Of a stretch of DNA of 64,000 nt, positions 12,897 through 25,900 are shown piece after piece; within the stretch, counting starts at the first letter, position 1, and every line of letters begins with the position of its first letter. Made by a program: the position numbers and the translations under genes. The DNA lies in contig JALIRH010000004.1 in the NCBI GenBank assembly GCA_023055505.1, positions 35,655,502 to 35,719,501 on the forward strand, written 5' to 3'. The notes below the pieces were generated by a model, which did no database searches, was not told the DNA's origin, and was given only the letters and a program-made list of their open reading frames with translations. Origin of the DNA: Callipepla californica brunnescens. Its lineage: Eukaryota; Chordata; Aves; Galliformes; Odontophoridae.

Positions 12897-12919
12897 CTTT
12901 TATTTATTTATTTATTTTA
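12897..12919. repeat. (TTTA)n microsatellite inside CR1
   Basis: About five TTTA units lie in the CR1 coding sequence at the point where the ORF2 frame breaks. On the CR1 strand this becomes (TAAA)n and introduces the stop that ends the fragment to its right. Confidence 0.85.
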
Positions 12920-13353
12920 ATACACCCCAGGATGCCATTGGCCTTCTTGGCCACCAGTGCACCCTGCTGGCTCATGGTCAAACTGTCATCCACCAGGACA
13001 CCCAGATCCTTCTCCTCAGAGCTCCTCACCAGCATATCACACCCCAGACTGTAACGGCACATGCAGCTATCACTCCCTAGGTGCAAGATTCTACACTTGC
13101 TCTTGTTAAACCTCATCTGGTTCCATCCTGCACAACTCTCCAACCTGTCCAGGTCTTGCTGAATAGCAGCACAGCCTACCAGTGTGCCAGCCATTCCTCC
13201 CAGTTTTGAATTGTCAGCAAATGTGCTGAGGGTGAACTCTACCCCCTCATCAAGGGATCTGATGAAGATGTTGAACAGAACCAGACCCAGCACCAACCCC
13301 TGAGGAACACCGCTAAGTACAGGCCTCCAACTGGACTCTGTACCACCAACCAC
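12904..13353 (-). pseudogene. CR1 reverse transcriptase fragment, active site altered
   Basis: The 149-residue minus-strand frame covers the reverse-transcriptase palm and start of the thumb of CR1 ORF2. Residues 14-19 read SGVPQG, then LVLFNIF (25-31), then FADN at 45-48 in place of the catalytic F/YADD, and later KDLGVLVDDSLTMSQQ and KKANGILGCIK. The second catalytic Asp is Asn, so the copy could not polymerise DNA even without its truncations. The frame ends in the TTTA repeat. This was once part of a LINE protein that reverse-transcribes its own RNA at the target site; here it is a fossil. Confidence 0.88.
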
Positions 13354-13409
13354 AACTTCCTTACTCTGCTCATCAGCCGGTTCTCAACCCACCTCACAGT
13401 CCAAGTGTC

Positions 13410-13662
13410 TGTGAAGGCCAGAGGATGCGACCACAGTGAGGTGGTGAGTGGTGCATTTCAATGGTAATGATAGCAGTAAGAAAGAAAAGCCACATTTCAG
13501 ACAGCCAAGCAGATTTTTATGAATGTGTCATGCAGGTTCTTGTTCAATGCCGGTGAAAATATATAGCCACTAGTAGTGACCATGCAGCTGACAATTTTCT
13601 CTATCAAACAGAGCTGCTGTGGTTTTCAGGAAAATAAATGGGAGGCATTACTTTTGGAACAA
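13410..13662 (+). mobile_element. Mariner (Galluhop-like) right part with 3' end
   Basis: It resumes the mariner interrupted at 12352: 'ccacagtgaggtggtgagtg', 'ggtgcatttcaatgg', 'catgcaggttcttgttca', and at the end 'gggaggcattacttttgga' at about 13640-13658, which is the 3' terminal inverted repeat. It pairs with the 5' terminal repeat type seen at 19454. Together with 12185-12352 it makes a mariner copy of about 0.4 kb, much shorter than an autonomous one. Confidence 0.85.
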
Positions 13663-16600
13663 TCTGTTTCCATAGTTTTTTATATTATAACATATTTAGG
13701 AACCAATCATGTCACCAGAGTGCTCTTGGCAAGGAACTTTCTCAGCTGGTTATACAAAGAAAACCAACAAAAAACAACAAATATCCTCTGTGCCTTTCTG
13801 ATCCCCACATGTATCAACATACTACACAAGGCATCTACACAAAGCCACAACCCCTAAACTGTCTACCTAGAGAAGTGGTGATTTAATCCTTACACAGCGT
13901 CTCCTGCACCACTTTAAAATTAGCTATGAAGATTTTCCCATGGTTTAAGTGAAAAAATGGCACAAGAGATACAACAAGCTGAAAGGGTGTTAGTTAAGCA
14001 AGTAATGTGAAAGTAAAGACTCTGCTGCTTTCATCTGTCATTAAGTATTTCTGAATATTGAATTAGATCGCAGACCTCCGAAAAGTATAATTATTCCCCT
14101 TCTTGTCACTCTACATTTCACTTCATAAGAAAACAGACAATGTATATATGAGGGGGAGTAAGGAAAGTTCTTCTCAAGTTATCCAGTAAAGCTGGCCCAG
14201 GTCACAGAATGTTGTAATTTGCCATTACTACTGCACTTTCTAAGTCCCAGTAATTCCTCTTGCTACCCATAAGCTACTTTAGATTATGCTTGACTTGTTC
14301 TCAAGCTTCCAATCCCCAGTAAAATTTTCTATCACTTGTAGTACTATATAGAACAGAAAATTTCTTCCAAATTTTTTTCTAAATTTTTGTATTTCATTAT
14401 TTCAGTAGGAATGCTATTTAACTACTTAATTTTTACTGATATTATCAGTACTGATGCCAAATACCTTTATAATGTTATCTCTAGTAAGAACCTATAAAGA
14501 AAGTTACAGATTTAAGAAATCTCATTGCATACCATCAGAACACCAACAACTTATACCATACTCAGATGTACACTTGACTATGCAACAAGTGTAAGAGCAC
14601 ACTTCCCATGAATATTTGTTATATTAAGGAATTTAGATACAGTAACTGAACAAAGTTGCACATGGATTCATATTTATATATAATCACTGTGCACAGGCAC
14701 ACATATCCAAATCTCTTCACTGACTTCTCAAATTATCTGGGAACTGAAAGAAATTTTGTACCCATTTCTCAGAAGTAAAACTGTATGAGTTTCATTCATT
14801 ACTTGACATTTTGTATTTACCTTCCACTCAAGTCACAAATAATAATCAGAAAATAAGCTAGGTAGATATTTTTCATAAATATTCTTTCGCTGAAATAGAG
14901 GTTGAAATGGTCAGTTGTAATTTCAATCTTTGTTTAACTGACTCAATCAAAAAATCACTAATATCTGCTGCCAAATATGGTCCATGCCTTTTTGTTATTA
15001 CAAACCATTACATTACATTTTCTTGTCCACCTCTCCCCTGCTGTACCTAAGCCTTGTTTATATATGTTAAAAGCTTAATCCCTGTTTAAAAACGATTATT
15101 TTGTAAAGAGGAGCCTTCATTAGAACAAGATATGTCTAGAATTAAATGTATTGACATTCTTAATATTTTTATTATATTTTTACTCTAAGAATATCTCTTA
15201 GAGCATCACTTCAAAAACAAAAGAAAACTCTAAAAAGGTAGGAAAGTCTGAAAGCTAGATGCAATTCCTTCATATCTTCTATGTTACTAATTCTACTTAT
15301 AATAATGTAGGTTTCTGCACTGTATGCTATATACCTTAGGAATATAGACTTTTAGTAATATAGAAGTTAAGACTTCTGTAAATGTAGACGGGACTATATT
15401 TTGCAGCTTTCATTAATTATTATTGCACATGGTGGCAAAATAACATTCTGGAAGCTATTAATGATCCTGGAATATCAACCTTTCAGTGTGGTTTAATTAA
15501 AAAAAAAAAAAGTGAAGTCTTACCAAAACTTTGAGCACGCAGTGCGCATTACAGCTGTATGCAACAGGAATTCAACTGGTAGCACTCAAGAACGAGTACC
15601 TAAAAAATAAAAACTGTACATTAATGAATATATTCACTAATTTCAAATGAAGACATTATTACAGTACCAGTTAAACTTATCACTTAGTTACAGTAAGGAC
15701 TACGACCAACAAGATAAATTTTTATTCAGGATCTCCAGTTAATCAGCACTCTTACTTTTTAGGAAAAGACATGCAGAGAGCAGAGCTTATTTTGTGAACC
15801 TGAGTGTTAGCACGTGAGGGAAGGAAAACAAAAAACAAAGAAAAAAAAACCACATGAATGTTCTGATTTTGATTAAATGAATTGAGGGCCAGCAAAATTT
15901 CTAAAGTCAGATTTTTCTTTCTGAGGCTCTATCTGACAAATATCAAACATAGAAGACTATATTGAACATTCCATGGCAATTTTTTTTTCTTATTTTTGTT
16001 TTAATGAAACGAATATTTATTTCTTCTTATTTACAATAGAGAACTGCATTGTGTCATCACATTGTTGCTTCAATTTTCCTTTACTATCCTGGCAAACAGT
16101 TTCTATAACTACTCATGAATTCTATTTTGTTTCTAGTTCTCCCCTCATCCTACTTTTGTGGGAGTGAGTGACAGGTTGAGTGGTGCTGATCTGCTGCATG
16201 TTTAAAACACAACAGAAGGTTACTATCCAGTGTGCTGGACAAAACTCTTCTTGAGATGTATCTTTCAGAAAACACATTATTAAAGGATTATCAAAATAAT
16301 GCTTTTTACTTCTGTAGAAACTTTAACTTATTTTCGTAGGAGATATTGGGATATGTACTCATAAGACTTCCACAGGCTTGTGGCAGACTTTGCCTACCCT
16401 AAAGCAGCTAGAGGGAACACTTACTAGGGAAAAGAAGCAGAAACAAAACAAAATAAGATTGTTTTGTTTTTATTTTTTCCCCCTGGTGGTGTGCAAGTTA
16501 ACACTGTTAATTGAAAAACAAAAAAAAAAAATTGGTACAGCTCACACATAAGTGATGGGGATCTATGGGCCTGTAGCAACTCTTTCCTTGTGCATTCCAC

Positions 16601-19453
16601 ATTCAACATGGATATACATATAAGTACAGAAGGAACTGAACTCCATTTCCCACTGTTTCCATCTGTTCTTTTTACAAAACTCTCAGACTCCATGCAAAGA
16701 AATATTAAATACATCAAATATGATACAAACTCTAATTCATTTAACACTGTGAACTTCTAATACAAAGAAAATGCATAGCAGAGCCTGAATTTAGAGCTCA
16801 GAATCATTCTCCTTCATTTAGTCAGACCTCTAAATATTACTATTTTTAAAAAATTAAAATACTTTACAGTGGGTGTTAATGTTGATTTTCAAATAAAGGA
16901 GTATGTACAAGATATCACTTCATTAATGTGTATGGATGAAATCCAAAAATATGTTCTCCTTGTGTTACTGGTCCAAATATTTACAGTCATAAATAAAAGA
17001 TAAGTATTTCCACAAAGTCCTTTGACAATGTTACCTCAAAGAATAGGTATTCCCACATAGTCATTTCCAAAAACATATATCAAAACCATAGTAAAAGTGA
17101 AAGAAATTGCAGTGACACAAAACAGCGTTCAACTCAGCCTTCATTTTCTGTCTGCAGTACCTGAAGAGCATCCAATTATAAAGAAATACTAAGTTGATGA
17201 CCATTTCTGGAAACGTAGCCTTGAATTTGACCCTCTTTGAACTTCCTTTTATACAGAAAACATACACAAAACATACTCCATAAACCAGAGGATTTACTTT
17301 ACAGATGACTAATCATTATTCTTCTCTGCTTAACCTTTTAAGAGGATGATAGAAAGACCACATGAGGTCACCTGTTTCGTAAAGTAAATATCAAGGTGTT
17401 AACAAAAAAACCCTCTCCATTCATAAATGAATGGAACAGATATTTGGCTGAATACCAAAAAAAGCTTTTTAAGACAGAGACAAATAAGTGAAAAATGACT
17501 CTGAAATGAAATATTTTGCTCCTGGAAAGAATTTCAGAATAGCATGTTAGTCCGATTTTTGCATCTGAGATATAATAGAATAACTTGATTATGAAAAATA
17601 CACACAAAAAAAAGCATGCAGAAATAAGAAACAGTCTAAAATCGCCTACAATCTTCAGTGAATCTTCGAAGCAAGTAATGAAGGGCATTGTGAAATAGGT
17701 TTTTTCCCCATACATGATACCCTAGAATGACCATAACATCTATCTTGTTCTGATAGAAATTAAGAGGCGGCATTTACTTAAGTGTGATATGTCACGTACT
17801 CTGTTCAACATCTCTCTTCAATGGCACTTAACACTGTCTCTCCCAAATACTGATTAACTGGCATATAACAGTCTTAAAATACTTTCACTTAATCTACTCA
17901 AGTTTATTTTGGTTCACAAAGAACATTATCCATACTTCCAATCAAGACAGTTACATTTTATTATACTTTCATCTTTGAATTTTCCCCATATATTATCATA
18001 GTTGCATACAGATAAAATAGGAATTCACTGGGATTAGAGATGTTTCTAACATCTCTATCTCTACAATCATTTAAAGAGCTAAATAAAAATCTCCTTTGTC
18101 ATATGAAGAAGAAAGCAAAAACCATCCACGCGTGCTCTGCTATTGCAGTTCCCAAGAATAATTCCAAAGAAGATTGAATAGTCAAATAAATGTGGACGTA
18201 TGCAGCTCCCTTTTAATGCTATTTAATATACTTCAAACCTCCCAAATCACCTTCCATTTCTACGAAAGGCACATTACTGCATCAAGAATAAGAGTTTTCC
18301 TTAATTGGACAAAATCCCTTTTTGGTTCCTACTGTCAATAAGTTCATGCCATAACTCCCATGTATTTCTGTCCTTATCAAAGTAGTGGTACAAGGTCTCC
18401 ACTCCCAAAATACTGTAGTTCTGCATGAGTAATCAATGACAGTGAGTAAAACCTTCCGGGTTCATTGTACAGGTTTAAACACCACAGGATTCATAAGACT
18501 TTTCTCTGGAGATGTTTTGAAAAGAATATTTTTCTGCTGATACTATTACTTATAATATCCTTTGTCACCAGTTTGCTGATACCTCATGATATGACTTTCT
18601 GAATGAGAAGGAGTATGCCCAAGAAGAATTAAATAACATTTTTACTTTTTTTATGTATACAGTTAAGAGGCATAGGCTTAGCCATGGATTTCAATTTTCT
18701 TTTTACCTGAGAGAACTTTAGTAATACTTCTGTGCACAAAATAGTGGCAAGTATTCATTTAAAGTTTACTGATTTGTGAAAGCATGTATAAACCTGTAAC
18801 TTAACATAGGTGTGAAAAGTCTTTAACTGATGTAACAGTTATAGTTTGATTTTTTCTATAGACTTTTGCTTGTAAAAAAGAAATGCTGACTACAGAAAAG
18901 TTCTGAACAGGTGTTCATTATTCAAGCAACATTGGTATTGCTACAGTATGTCTATGAACCTTTCCAAGAAAGTATATTATTCAGGAGCCAGTAGACAATA
19001 TTTACATCCAACTTACAGAACTGTAAATGCCCTCATTGTAAGTTTCAGTATAGCTCAGTAAGTTCATAGTTCAGTAAGGCATGGATAAAATAGTTTTTCT
19101 GAACTGAATGAATTCTCTGTCTTTTAATAGCTTCTTCCCAGTTAAACAAGCAGAATAAACTCAGTGAATAATAAAAAAAAATAGATCAGACTTTCTTCAG
19201 TAAAGGAGCTGCAACTCAACCCAAACTAAAGGATTTTCAGAACTAACTTTCTACTTTGTATTTTAAACATTCATACGGACCTTCAAATAAACAGTTCTTC
19301 AAATGGTAGTCATAAATAAACTTTAGAAGTATTTTCTACAATTGTCCTCATTTCCACTATCTAAACAATAGCAAGCAAGGTACATGATCCTGAGACACAG
19401 ATCCTTTACTAAAAATCTCCCCTAGAAGAGGAGAGGAAATGTGATCTAACATA
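13663..19453. other. AT-rich non-coding stretch
   Basis: No exon, RNA gene or transposon is recognisable in 5.8 kb. The longest open frames (minus 17368-17715, 115 codons; minus 16424-16747, 107 codons) are hydrophobic or unstructured, rich in AT-derived residues and lack any family signature, so I treat them as chance. Short A runs occur at 15499-15511 and 16519-16531. Confidence 0.65.
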
Positions 19454-19626
19454 TGAGGGATGCTTCAAAAATAATGCCTCCTGTTTGATTACATTGGTCT
19501 ACAACATCAGAGGAAAATGTTGGCACTACGGCAGTAGAGGCTGAACCTTCTCACCAGGATTCCATTGCATTTGGTTTTGGTGTGACAGACAGCAGCAGAG
19601 GAGCAGTCTGACAAAATGGCTTCTGG
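19454..19626 (+). mobile_element. Mariner (Galluhop-like) 5' end
   Basis: It begins right after a TA (19452-19453), the mariner target, with 'tgagggatgcttcaaaaata' followed by atgcctcctg, the 5' terminal inverted repeat. It continues through 'ggcagtagaggctgaacctt' and 'gacagacagcagcagagg' to 'ctgacaaaatggcttctg'. The match then stops and unrelated sequence follows. The partner 3' end in the same orientation is at 22632-22946 (see findings). Confidence 0.85.
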
Positions 19627-20240
19627 TAAAGTTATTACAGAGGAATAGCAGGGATATACTGCCAAAAGACTATAAAATTATTATAGGGGCTTAGAGGGAG
19701 CCCACGGGAGCAGAGCTGGTGACAGGATACTGGAAGCTTACCCCCTCAAAAGTATAGCAAAAAGCTGGAAAACAGGAGAGGATCAAGTGGGCAGAGGGCT
19801 GCACGGGCCCTACACCAGGGATAAGGACTAAGCACATCAGATGCTGAAGTTCATGACAGACTCTTCTCAGAGACATGGCTAAAGAACAGTAGGGTGAATA
19901 CACTAAATGAATGGTGCCTACACAATATAACAAAGATGGACAGAATATTTTCAGGTATATTATCCAGATGGTATAAAGATACCTAATAAATTAGAAAGGG
20001 TTCACCTGTCACCAAAGGTCAAAGCTCACACTGAACTCCACACAGGAGGGATCCAACAAGAGAACTTCCCCCACTGGTGGTCAGCCCTTAAATGGGGACT
20101 GGGAGAGGTGGAGCCAGACTCCACCCCTTCCAATCACACAGGTACATTGCCTTCACCTGTGCTCCAAAGGCTAACTCAGTGCTCACCTCAGGTGATCAAT
20201 CAGTGGTTCAGGCCATGATTCAACAGTTCCCATAGAAGAA
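19627..20240 (-). other. GC-richer segment, possible LTR-element fragment
   Basis: This segment is visibly less AT-rich than its surroundings and abuts the mariner 5' end. Read on the minus strand, 20007-20234 has LTR-like order: an upstream part with direct and inverted short motifs (acctgaggtgagc), a TTTAAG box at about 20087-20092, then a downstream part ending ...ctttggtgaca near 20007. The part from 19627 to 20006 has frames broken by stops and no recognised protein. I could not fix the ends or a target duplication, so a retroviral or retrotransposon origin is only a suggestion. Confidence 0.3.
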
Positions 20241-22631
20241 CACAGTAAAAAGAGAATCAACTGGCCAATAGCAATCACATAATTTCAAATGCATATAGTT
20301 GATAGGAAATAGATACAGATTTGAATATGTAGTTCAAACTTAGGCTGATTAAAGACTTGAAGTTCAATATAGTCGATTTATAACTTGATTTTAAGAGTGT
20401 TTGGTTAACATATTTGATTTTAAGATAGGTTAATCTCTATATGTATACCTTTTTTTTAAGCAAAGTTACAGATGAGGATATTTCTGTGGTTCATTTGATG
20501 CTTTATACAGCTCATATCATTTTCTAATAAATATATTTTCAGTTCTCACTATCCCAAACTATTAAGAGGACAAAACTGGGACAGCCCCTTTACAAGGTCC
20601 TTGTAATCATAACTAGAGACAGAATATATTGCCACATATTTACAAGAGAAATGTAGAACTCTGAAGCCAAGAGAGTGACTTACAGCTTCGTAAGAGTTTC
20701 TGAATCTATATTTGTTACATTCCCCAAACTTTCAATGTCTTGAAGCCTAGACCAAGGTCCATTGATCTCAGTGTAGTAAGTTACATTAATTTTACAAGGC
20801 TTTAGATCAGACTCCAGCTCACTTAGTTATCCTTTTAAATGAATACTTATCCACAGCTTCATAAAAGGTACTGATTGGACCTTGTGTCTTAGCAGAAGTG
20901 AAAAGATAGATAAAAAATTAAACTTATCATACTTCTATGTATGAGATGAAGTATCTAAAAATGGAATGGGAAAAGTGCGAGCTTCTCTACAGTGCATCAG
21001 TCTAACATCTGCTTCTTTCACTTCTCCCAAATAATTTTGCCTGGATTAATATATTCATAAAACTTAAAATGCATGCCATAGGAAGAAAGCTGGTTCCTAT
21101 AATAAGTATTTCCTGTAAGCCAGTGAGATAAGTATATCTCAGCATATCTCATATGAAACCAAAACTTAGTCCAAAGCACTTGTACTCCATTATCTGAGAT
21201 AAAGACTTCAGAAAAACATTCATTTTCAAACAGATCACTCATCACTAATGTATTTAAAGACATACAAAGGTAGAAGGTGTTACTATATAAATATATACAT
21301 AATTATAGTATTTACAAGGAGTTGAATATTCAGAAAGGTTGAAAGGGTAATTCATCTACTTCAATATCTTACAATATTAGACAGTTGCTATTAAAGTGAC
21401 ATCTAGCTGTTACCCTCTAACATTCTATTATAGATTCACCGACAATCCTCGGTGTATATAATTTGGGATTGCTGAAACATCATACTGAATTATTACTTTT
21501 ACCTGAACATATTTTCCTGAATTTGTTCTTCCCTGGTAGGCATATAGCATATAAATAAGACAATAATCTCTCCTTTTAGTTAGCAACATTATGTTCTCAC
21601 ATTTTTTGTATACCCTCGACTATATTAAGGTGTTCTAGAATAACCTAATGAGTTTACAGTATAACAGTCTACAAAGGCTCAGATCAGGACAGAAACAAAA
21701 ACAAAATGAGTGATAGTGTTAGTGTAGAAAGCCTCAGAACAGATTTTAGACTCTGGTCCAAATTCAGGTTTGATGTGTAAATAAGTTTAAAGAATGAAGT
21801 GATGTGAATTCCATCATCTCTGACTCTCTCGGCTCACAAATAATGCCAACTTAGGCCCTTTAAAACTCAATAACTGGTGTGGAAATGTTATCTACATCTT
21901 CCTATTTGCTTCCTTGCCTATCACATTCATTGTAAAACACTGCAAATACAGTGAGATAAAATGACTTGGAAGCAAATTTGTGCATAATCCCTACAATTCT
22001 GTCGGTCTGTGATTCTGTGATTCTAATCCAACCCTTTATTTTGAAAGTCAGTTTCTTTTCTTTCTTTAAAGTCATCATGCAGTATAAAAGTAGTGTTAAC
22101 AACTTCAAAGCTTACATATTTCTCATTGTTTTCAATCAGTTACTAAACAGAGAGTACAGAATCATTTCAGAATTAAGAAAGCATTTCACAATCCATGAAA
22201 AATATGGTAAATATTATAATGAAATAAAACATTCCTTTAACATGATGAGTTATCTCTAAGTAAAAGAGAAGTCAGTGCAACTGTGTGTTCCCAATAACCT
22301 CTTTCATTTTATTACTTTTACAGAAAATATAAACGTTTCAGTAAAATATTTACTGTTCTGTACTTCCGTGTGTGCACACAAATCCTCTCATCATTTTTTT
22401 TTTTCAAGGATGATTTATCAGACTGTGTCTATACTACAAGCACTTTGCCAGTATAGACAAGTAGAACATTACCACATGCCAGCAAAAACCTTTTTGGAAG
22501 CTGCACGTTATGATCCACCCTAAGTTTTCCCCACACTTCAGTGAAACTACCTATGTTGACAAAACAGCTTTTAATCTGCACTGCTAAGTTAATTATTGAT
22601 TACAATTGTTCACAACCTCTAGCAAAATATA
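20241..22631. other. AT-rich non-coding stretch between mariner ends
   Basis: No exon or clear repeat is seen. A string resembling a CR1 terminal repeat (about 21996-22024) is listed separately. Open frames of 65-97 codons occur on both strands over 21900-22520 but show no family signature. Confidence 0.6.
21996..22024 (+). repeat. CR1-like (ATTCTGTG)n terminal repeat scrap
   Basis: The string ending 'tctgtgattctgtgattct' matches the eight-base terminal repeat of CR1, but the CR1 body is not recognisable upstream. It may be the tail of a very short or very old insertion. Confidence 0.4.
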
Positions 22632-22946
22632 CTTGCTGAAGTCTGTATTATGGATATGTTTCAGTGTGTGTGGTGCATTTCAGCAGTGGTGATAGTGATA
22701 TGAAAGACTAGACACCTTCCCAGCTGCCAGGTAGATTTTTATAAATGCAGCATGAAGTTCACTGCTGACAAAAATGCACAGCTCATGGTGGTGCCTCCTT
22801 TGAAATTCATTATTTTGTAACTGACATTTTTTTATTATTATTGTTTGTTTTTTTTTTTTTTTTTTAAGGAAATAATTTGATGGTGTTTGTTTCTGTTGTA
22901 GTCTTGGAAATAAATAGGAGGCATTACTTTTGGAGCAAACACATAA
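22632..22946 (+). mobile_element. Mariner (Galluhop-like) 3' part
   Basis: The match begins weakly at 'cttgctgaag' (22632), becomes clear at 'gtggtgcatttcagcagtgg' and runs through 'gtagatttttataaatgcag' to the 3' terminal repeat 'aggaggcattacttttggag' at about 22917-22936. A run of 18 T's (22848-22865) has expanded inside it. The 5' end is missing here; a matching 5' end lies 3 kb to the left in the same orientation. Confidence 0.85.
22848..22865. repeat. Poly-T run inside mariner
   Basis: Eighteen consecutive T's, preceded by a TTA/TTG-rich stretch, lie within the mariner 3' part and lengthen it relative to the copy at 13410. Confidence 0.9.
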
Positions 22947-25900
22947 CATTTGTTCTGTGCCACTGCAGCTCATAAGAAATAGGGGAGAAAAGTAGTCTCA
23001 TTTATTTCCCTGAATCTTGTCAGCAAACAATCTAGAGCTCATGGAAATGCCAACTGGTTAATGGATGACTGGTTCTTAGCTCCTGTTCAAACAGTAGTGT
23101 GTAGTACATATCAAAAGTTATACAAGCGTCAGCATAAAAACATTAGTTCCTTGTATATTACAAGGCTCTGACTTCAGAAAACATTATATTTCCCATGTAA
23201 GGCAAGGAGGAAATAGTAAACCTGTGTTGATACTTCTCTGTTAGCAAAGGCAGAGCTCCAGCACAAACCTAACAGCTTATCTGAGTCTTTTAGCCTCTAC
23301 CGTTTTGAGAGCTGAAAATTGCTCATGCCCTGGCTCTATCTTTAGGTCTGTAAAACGTTAGATAATAAAGGTCTGCCATCATATGCAAAGCTGAAATACT
23401 AACCAATATGGCATACAACATAGACTCCAGCTCCAACTCCAGTACATCTATTAGTCATGCTTTGATCAATGCTAGTGTTCAAAGGACTGCTTTCTGCTGT
23501 TAAGGGTAACAGCTGGAATAATTTCAATAAGTGTATTTCATTTGGAGGCAGATCTATAATAAACAAAAATTTAAAAATTTTTGCTTTTTTTTCAGTAGTA
23601 AAACCAAACATTTCATTTTGGACTGTTTACTGTTTATAAAGCCAGTGGGACTTCTGATTTATTTTTAAGTCTAAAATTATTTCATTAGAAAGTGTTGAAA
23701 TTAAATTTTTAATTTCTCAGATTCTTCTGAACCCATAATATGATAAAATTGAAAAATCCAGACAATATTTCAGAGGTCGCTGACTGTCTTTTCTGCCCCC
23801 AAAATAAATGAGTGATTTTGACAAAATATTTCACTTCAATCTATTTACAAATTTTGTTTTCCTGAACTGCAATAAACTCATTTATCAGATGTATAAGCGT
23901 GAAAAACTTCTTCTCTATTATGTAAACCTCCTACACAGTTTCAGAAACTTCTGAGTCTTTGATATCCGTAAAGCTTCTGTGACCTTCTGCCTGAATCACT
24001 GGATCAGTTATTCAGAATGTTTGCAGAAGTACATGGTATTCCAGCTACAGTTCATCCTAATGATTCCTTCTTTATTCTTGGATTGAAAGGCAGGTATTTT
24101 AAAAGTCCTTAAAAAAATGTAATTATCATTGTTATACTGCCTGGTTTCTAGCATATTAGTCAGTTTTGTATGATGCATTCTTATCCTGCTAGTAAATCCA
24201 TGACTCATACATAGTAAGAATGCTTCTTATTTTAAGAAAAAAAATAAAATTATTCAATTATATTTATTGCAATTATTACCTAAAACAAGATAAGTACCCC
24301 AAAACCACATAATTCACTTGCAGAGTTATTATGAGTAATTTAAATAACAGAAAGCAATACACTTTTAAATGTTTGTGCCATAAATATGAAGTAATTCAAC
24401 TAACACTTCCCTGGCTCCTTACTGACCTTAAATTTAGGGCCTTTTCTATCCATTCTATCTGTTGCCTACTCACCCTCTCTAATCTATGCATTTTGTGTTC
24501 CTTCCCACCTGGTACTAGTGCTTCAAGAGGAACAAAGAGAACAACCCTCCTCCAGTTAGTACAGGCCGATGCTTGAAGGATTCCTAGACTCTAGTATGAA
24601 TCCCCACATACTAAGGAAAGCCAAAGAATAATTATTGAATTAATATCGCTTCCTGGAGATTAGCAATAACTACCAGGTACAGGAACAGGGAAATAAAATA
24701 CTGAAAACAACTTGAGATAAATAGTTTAAAATGCTTATCTAGCAAGATTGAGTTTGGCTAGCAAAAAGAGATGTGTAAGTATTTGGATGTCAACAGAAAC
24801 GAGTCAGAAACTTTTGAACTTAGGGAGTTAAATGTATTTGCACACAGTTTAATTTAAAAATGTAGTGCAATAGCAGTTAGCTGAATCAGTTGATTAAGGA
24901 TAGTAGTTCTGAATAAAGGTTGCATAAATTGAGTAAATTTTCCTTCAGACATGTCATGCTTCATCCAAAACATCATCTGAAATGACATGTGCTGAAAGCA
25001 CCTTGGAAGCTTTCCACTCTCCCACAACACAGTTCCACTCACCCGTACTGTGACAAGTATCTACTGTGGACACTCATGTGAATGACCCATACTTGTAGCT
25101 GCCATCAAAGCTTTCATCAGAGCAATCAAGATTTGATAATTGGCTTTATACAACACAATAATATTATTCATAGGTACCAACATATGACACTTTGAAATAC
25201 CCCTTCATAATAGAAAAGAACAAGTCATACATACTGCTTCATCCCGAACCCAGGTCAAGAAAGATTCTTGATGCCGCTTTACACTGAGATATTGCTTGAA
25301 ATGCAGTGTAAAACAGCCTAAGCTATTTCTTTAACTCTCACATCATCCATTTAATTTCAGATTTTACGAATATAAAACATAGCCTAAAGGACAGAAAATC
25401 ACTACTTTTCCTCATTGAATATTGTGTTAAATGCTGAGCATTGTGAGCAGAAACAGCTGACAAAATAAATAAGATTTGCCATAACAACACAGATCACTGG
25501 TCTTTGCAGCCTATTATCTAATATTCTGACTATAGAAATTACCAGATGTATTAGATGTTTGAGGGGGAGAGGAACTCAAATTTGTTTTATGTTTTACTTT
25601 TATGAAAATTATATATAATTCCTTAACTTTACAGATAATGTTCTTGAATCCTAAACAGGAATATGATTAATTTTTGTCTGTCTCTGTAGTAAACTATTGT
25701 AGTGATCCTCCAGAAATACTGTAAAACAGGCAAGAAACTATACAAAGCACAGAAAGAATAGATAAAAAACAATTTTAATTTTATACAACATTTGTCTTAA
25801 TTATTCTATAAGTTTTTCCCTGAAGTGAGAAGATAATACATGGTTAACCATGTCTGAAGTACGTTAGCTGTTTCACTGTACAGTAGAAATAGAGGATTAA

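Larger units (their letters stand above)
12353..13409 (-). mobile_element. CR1 LINE inserted inside mariner, minus strand
   Basis: This is a CR1 of about 1.06 kb in reverse orientation. Its 3' end is at the left (gaatcatcagattgtagg), followed by the subfamily block 'agtgccctgccaaagcagg', the 3' UTR and the C-terminal half of ORF2, ending near 13409 (ggttctcaacccacctcac). Mariner sequence flanks it on both sides in the right order, so the CR1 landed in an existing mariner copy. Its reverse-transcriptase frame is broken by a tetranucleotide expansion at 12897-12919. A second copy of the same subfamily lies at 49955-50167. Confidence 0.92.

Noticed and set aside
17368..17715. 115-codon hydrophobic minus-strand frame
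   Set aside because: Composition (Phe, Ile, Leu, Ser, Tyr) is what random AT-rich DNA gives; no motif, no splice sites of note.
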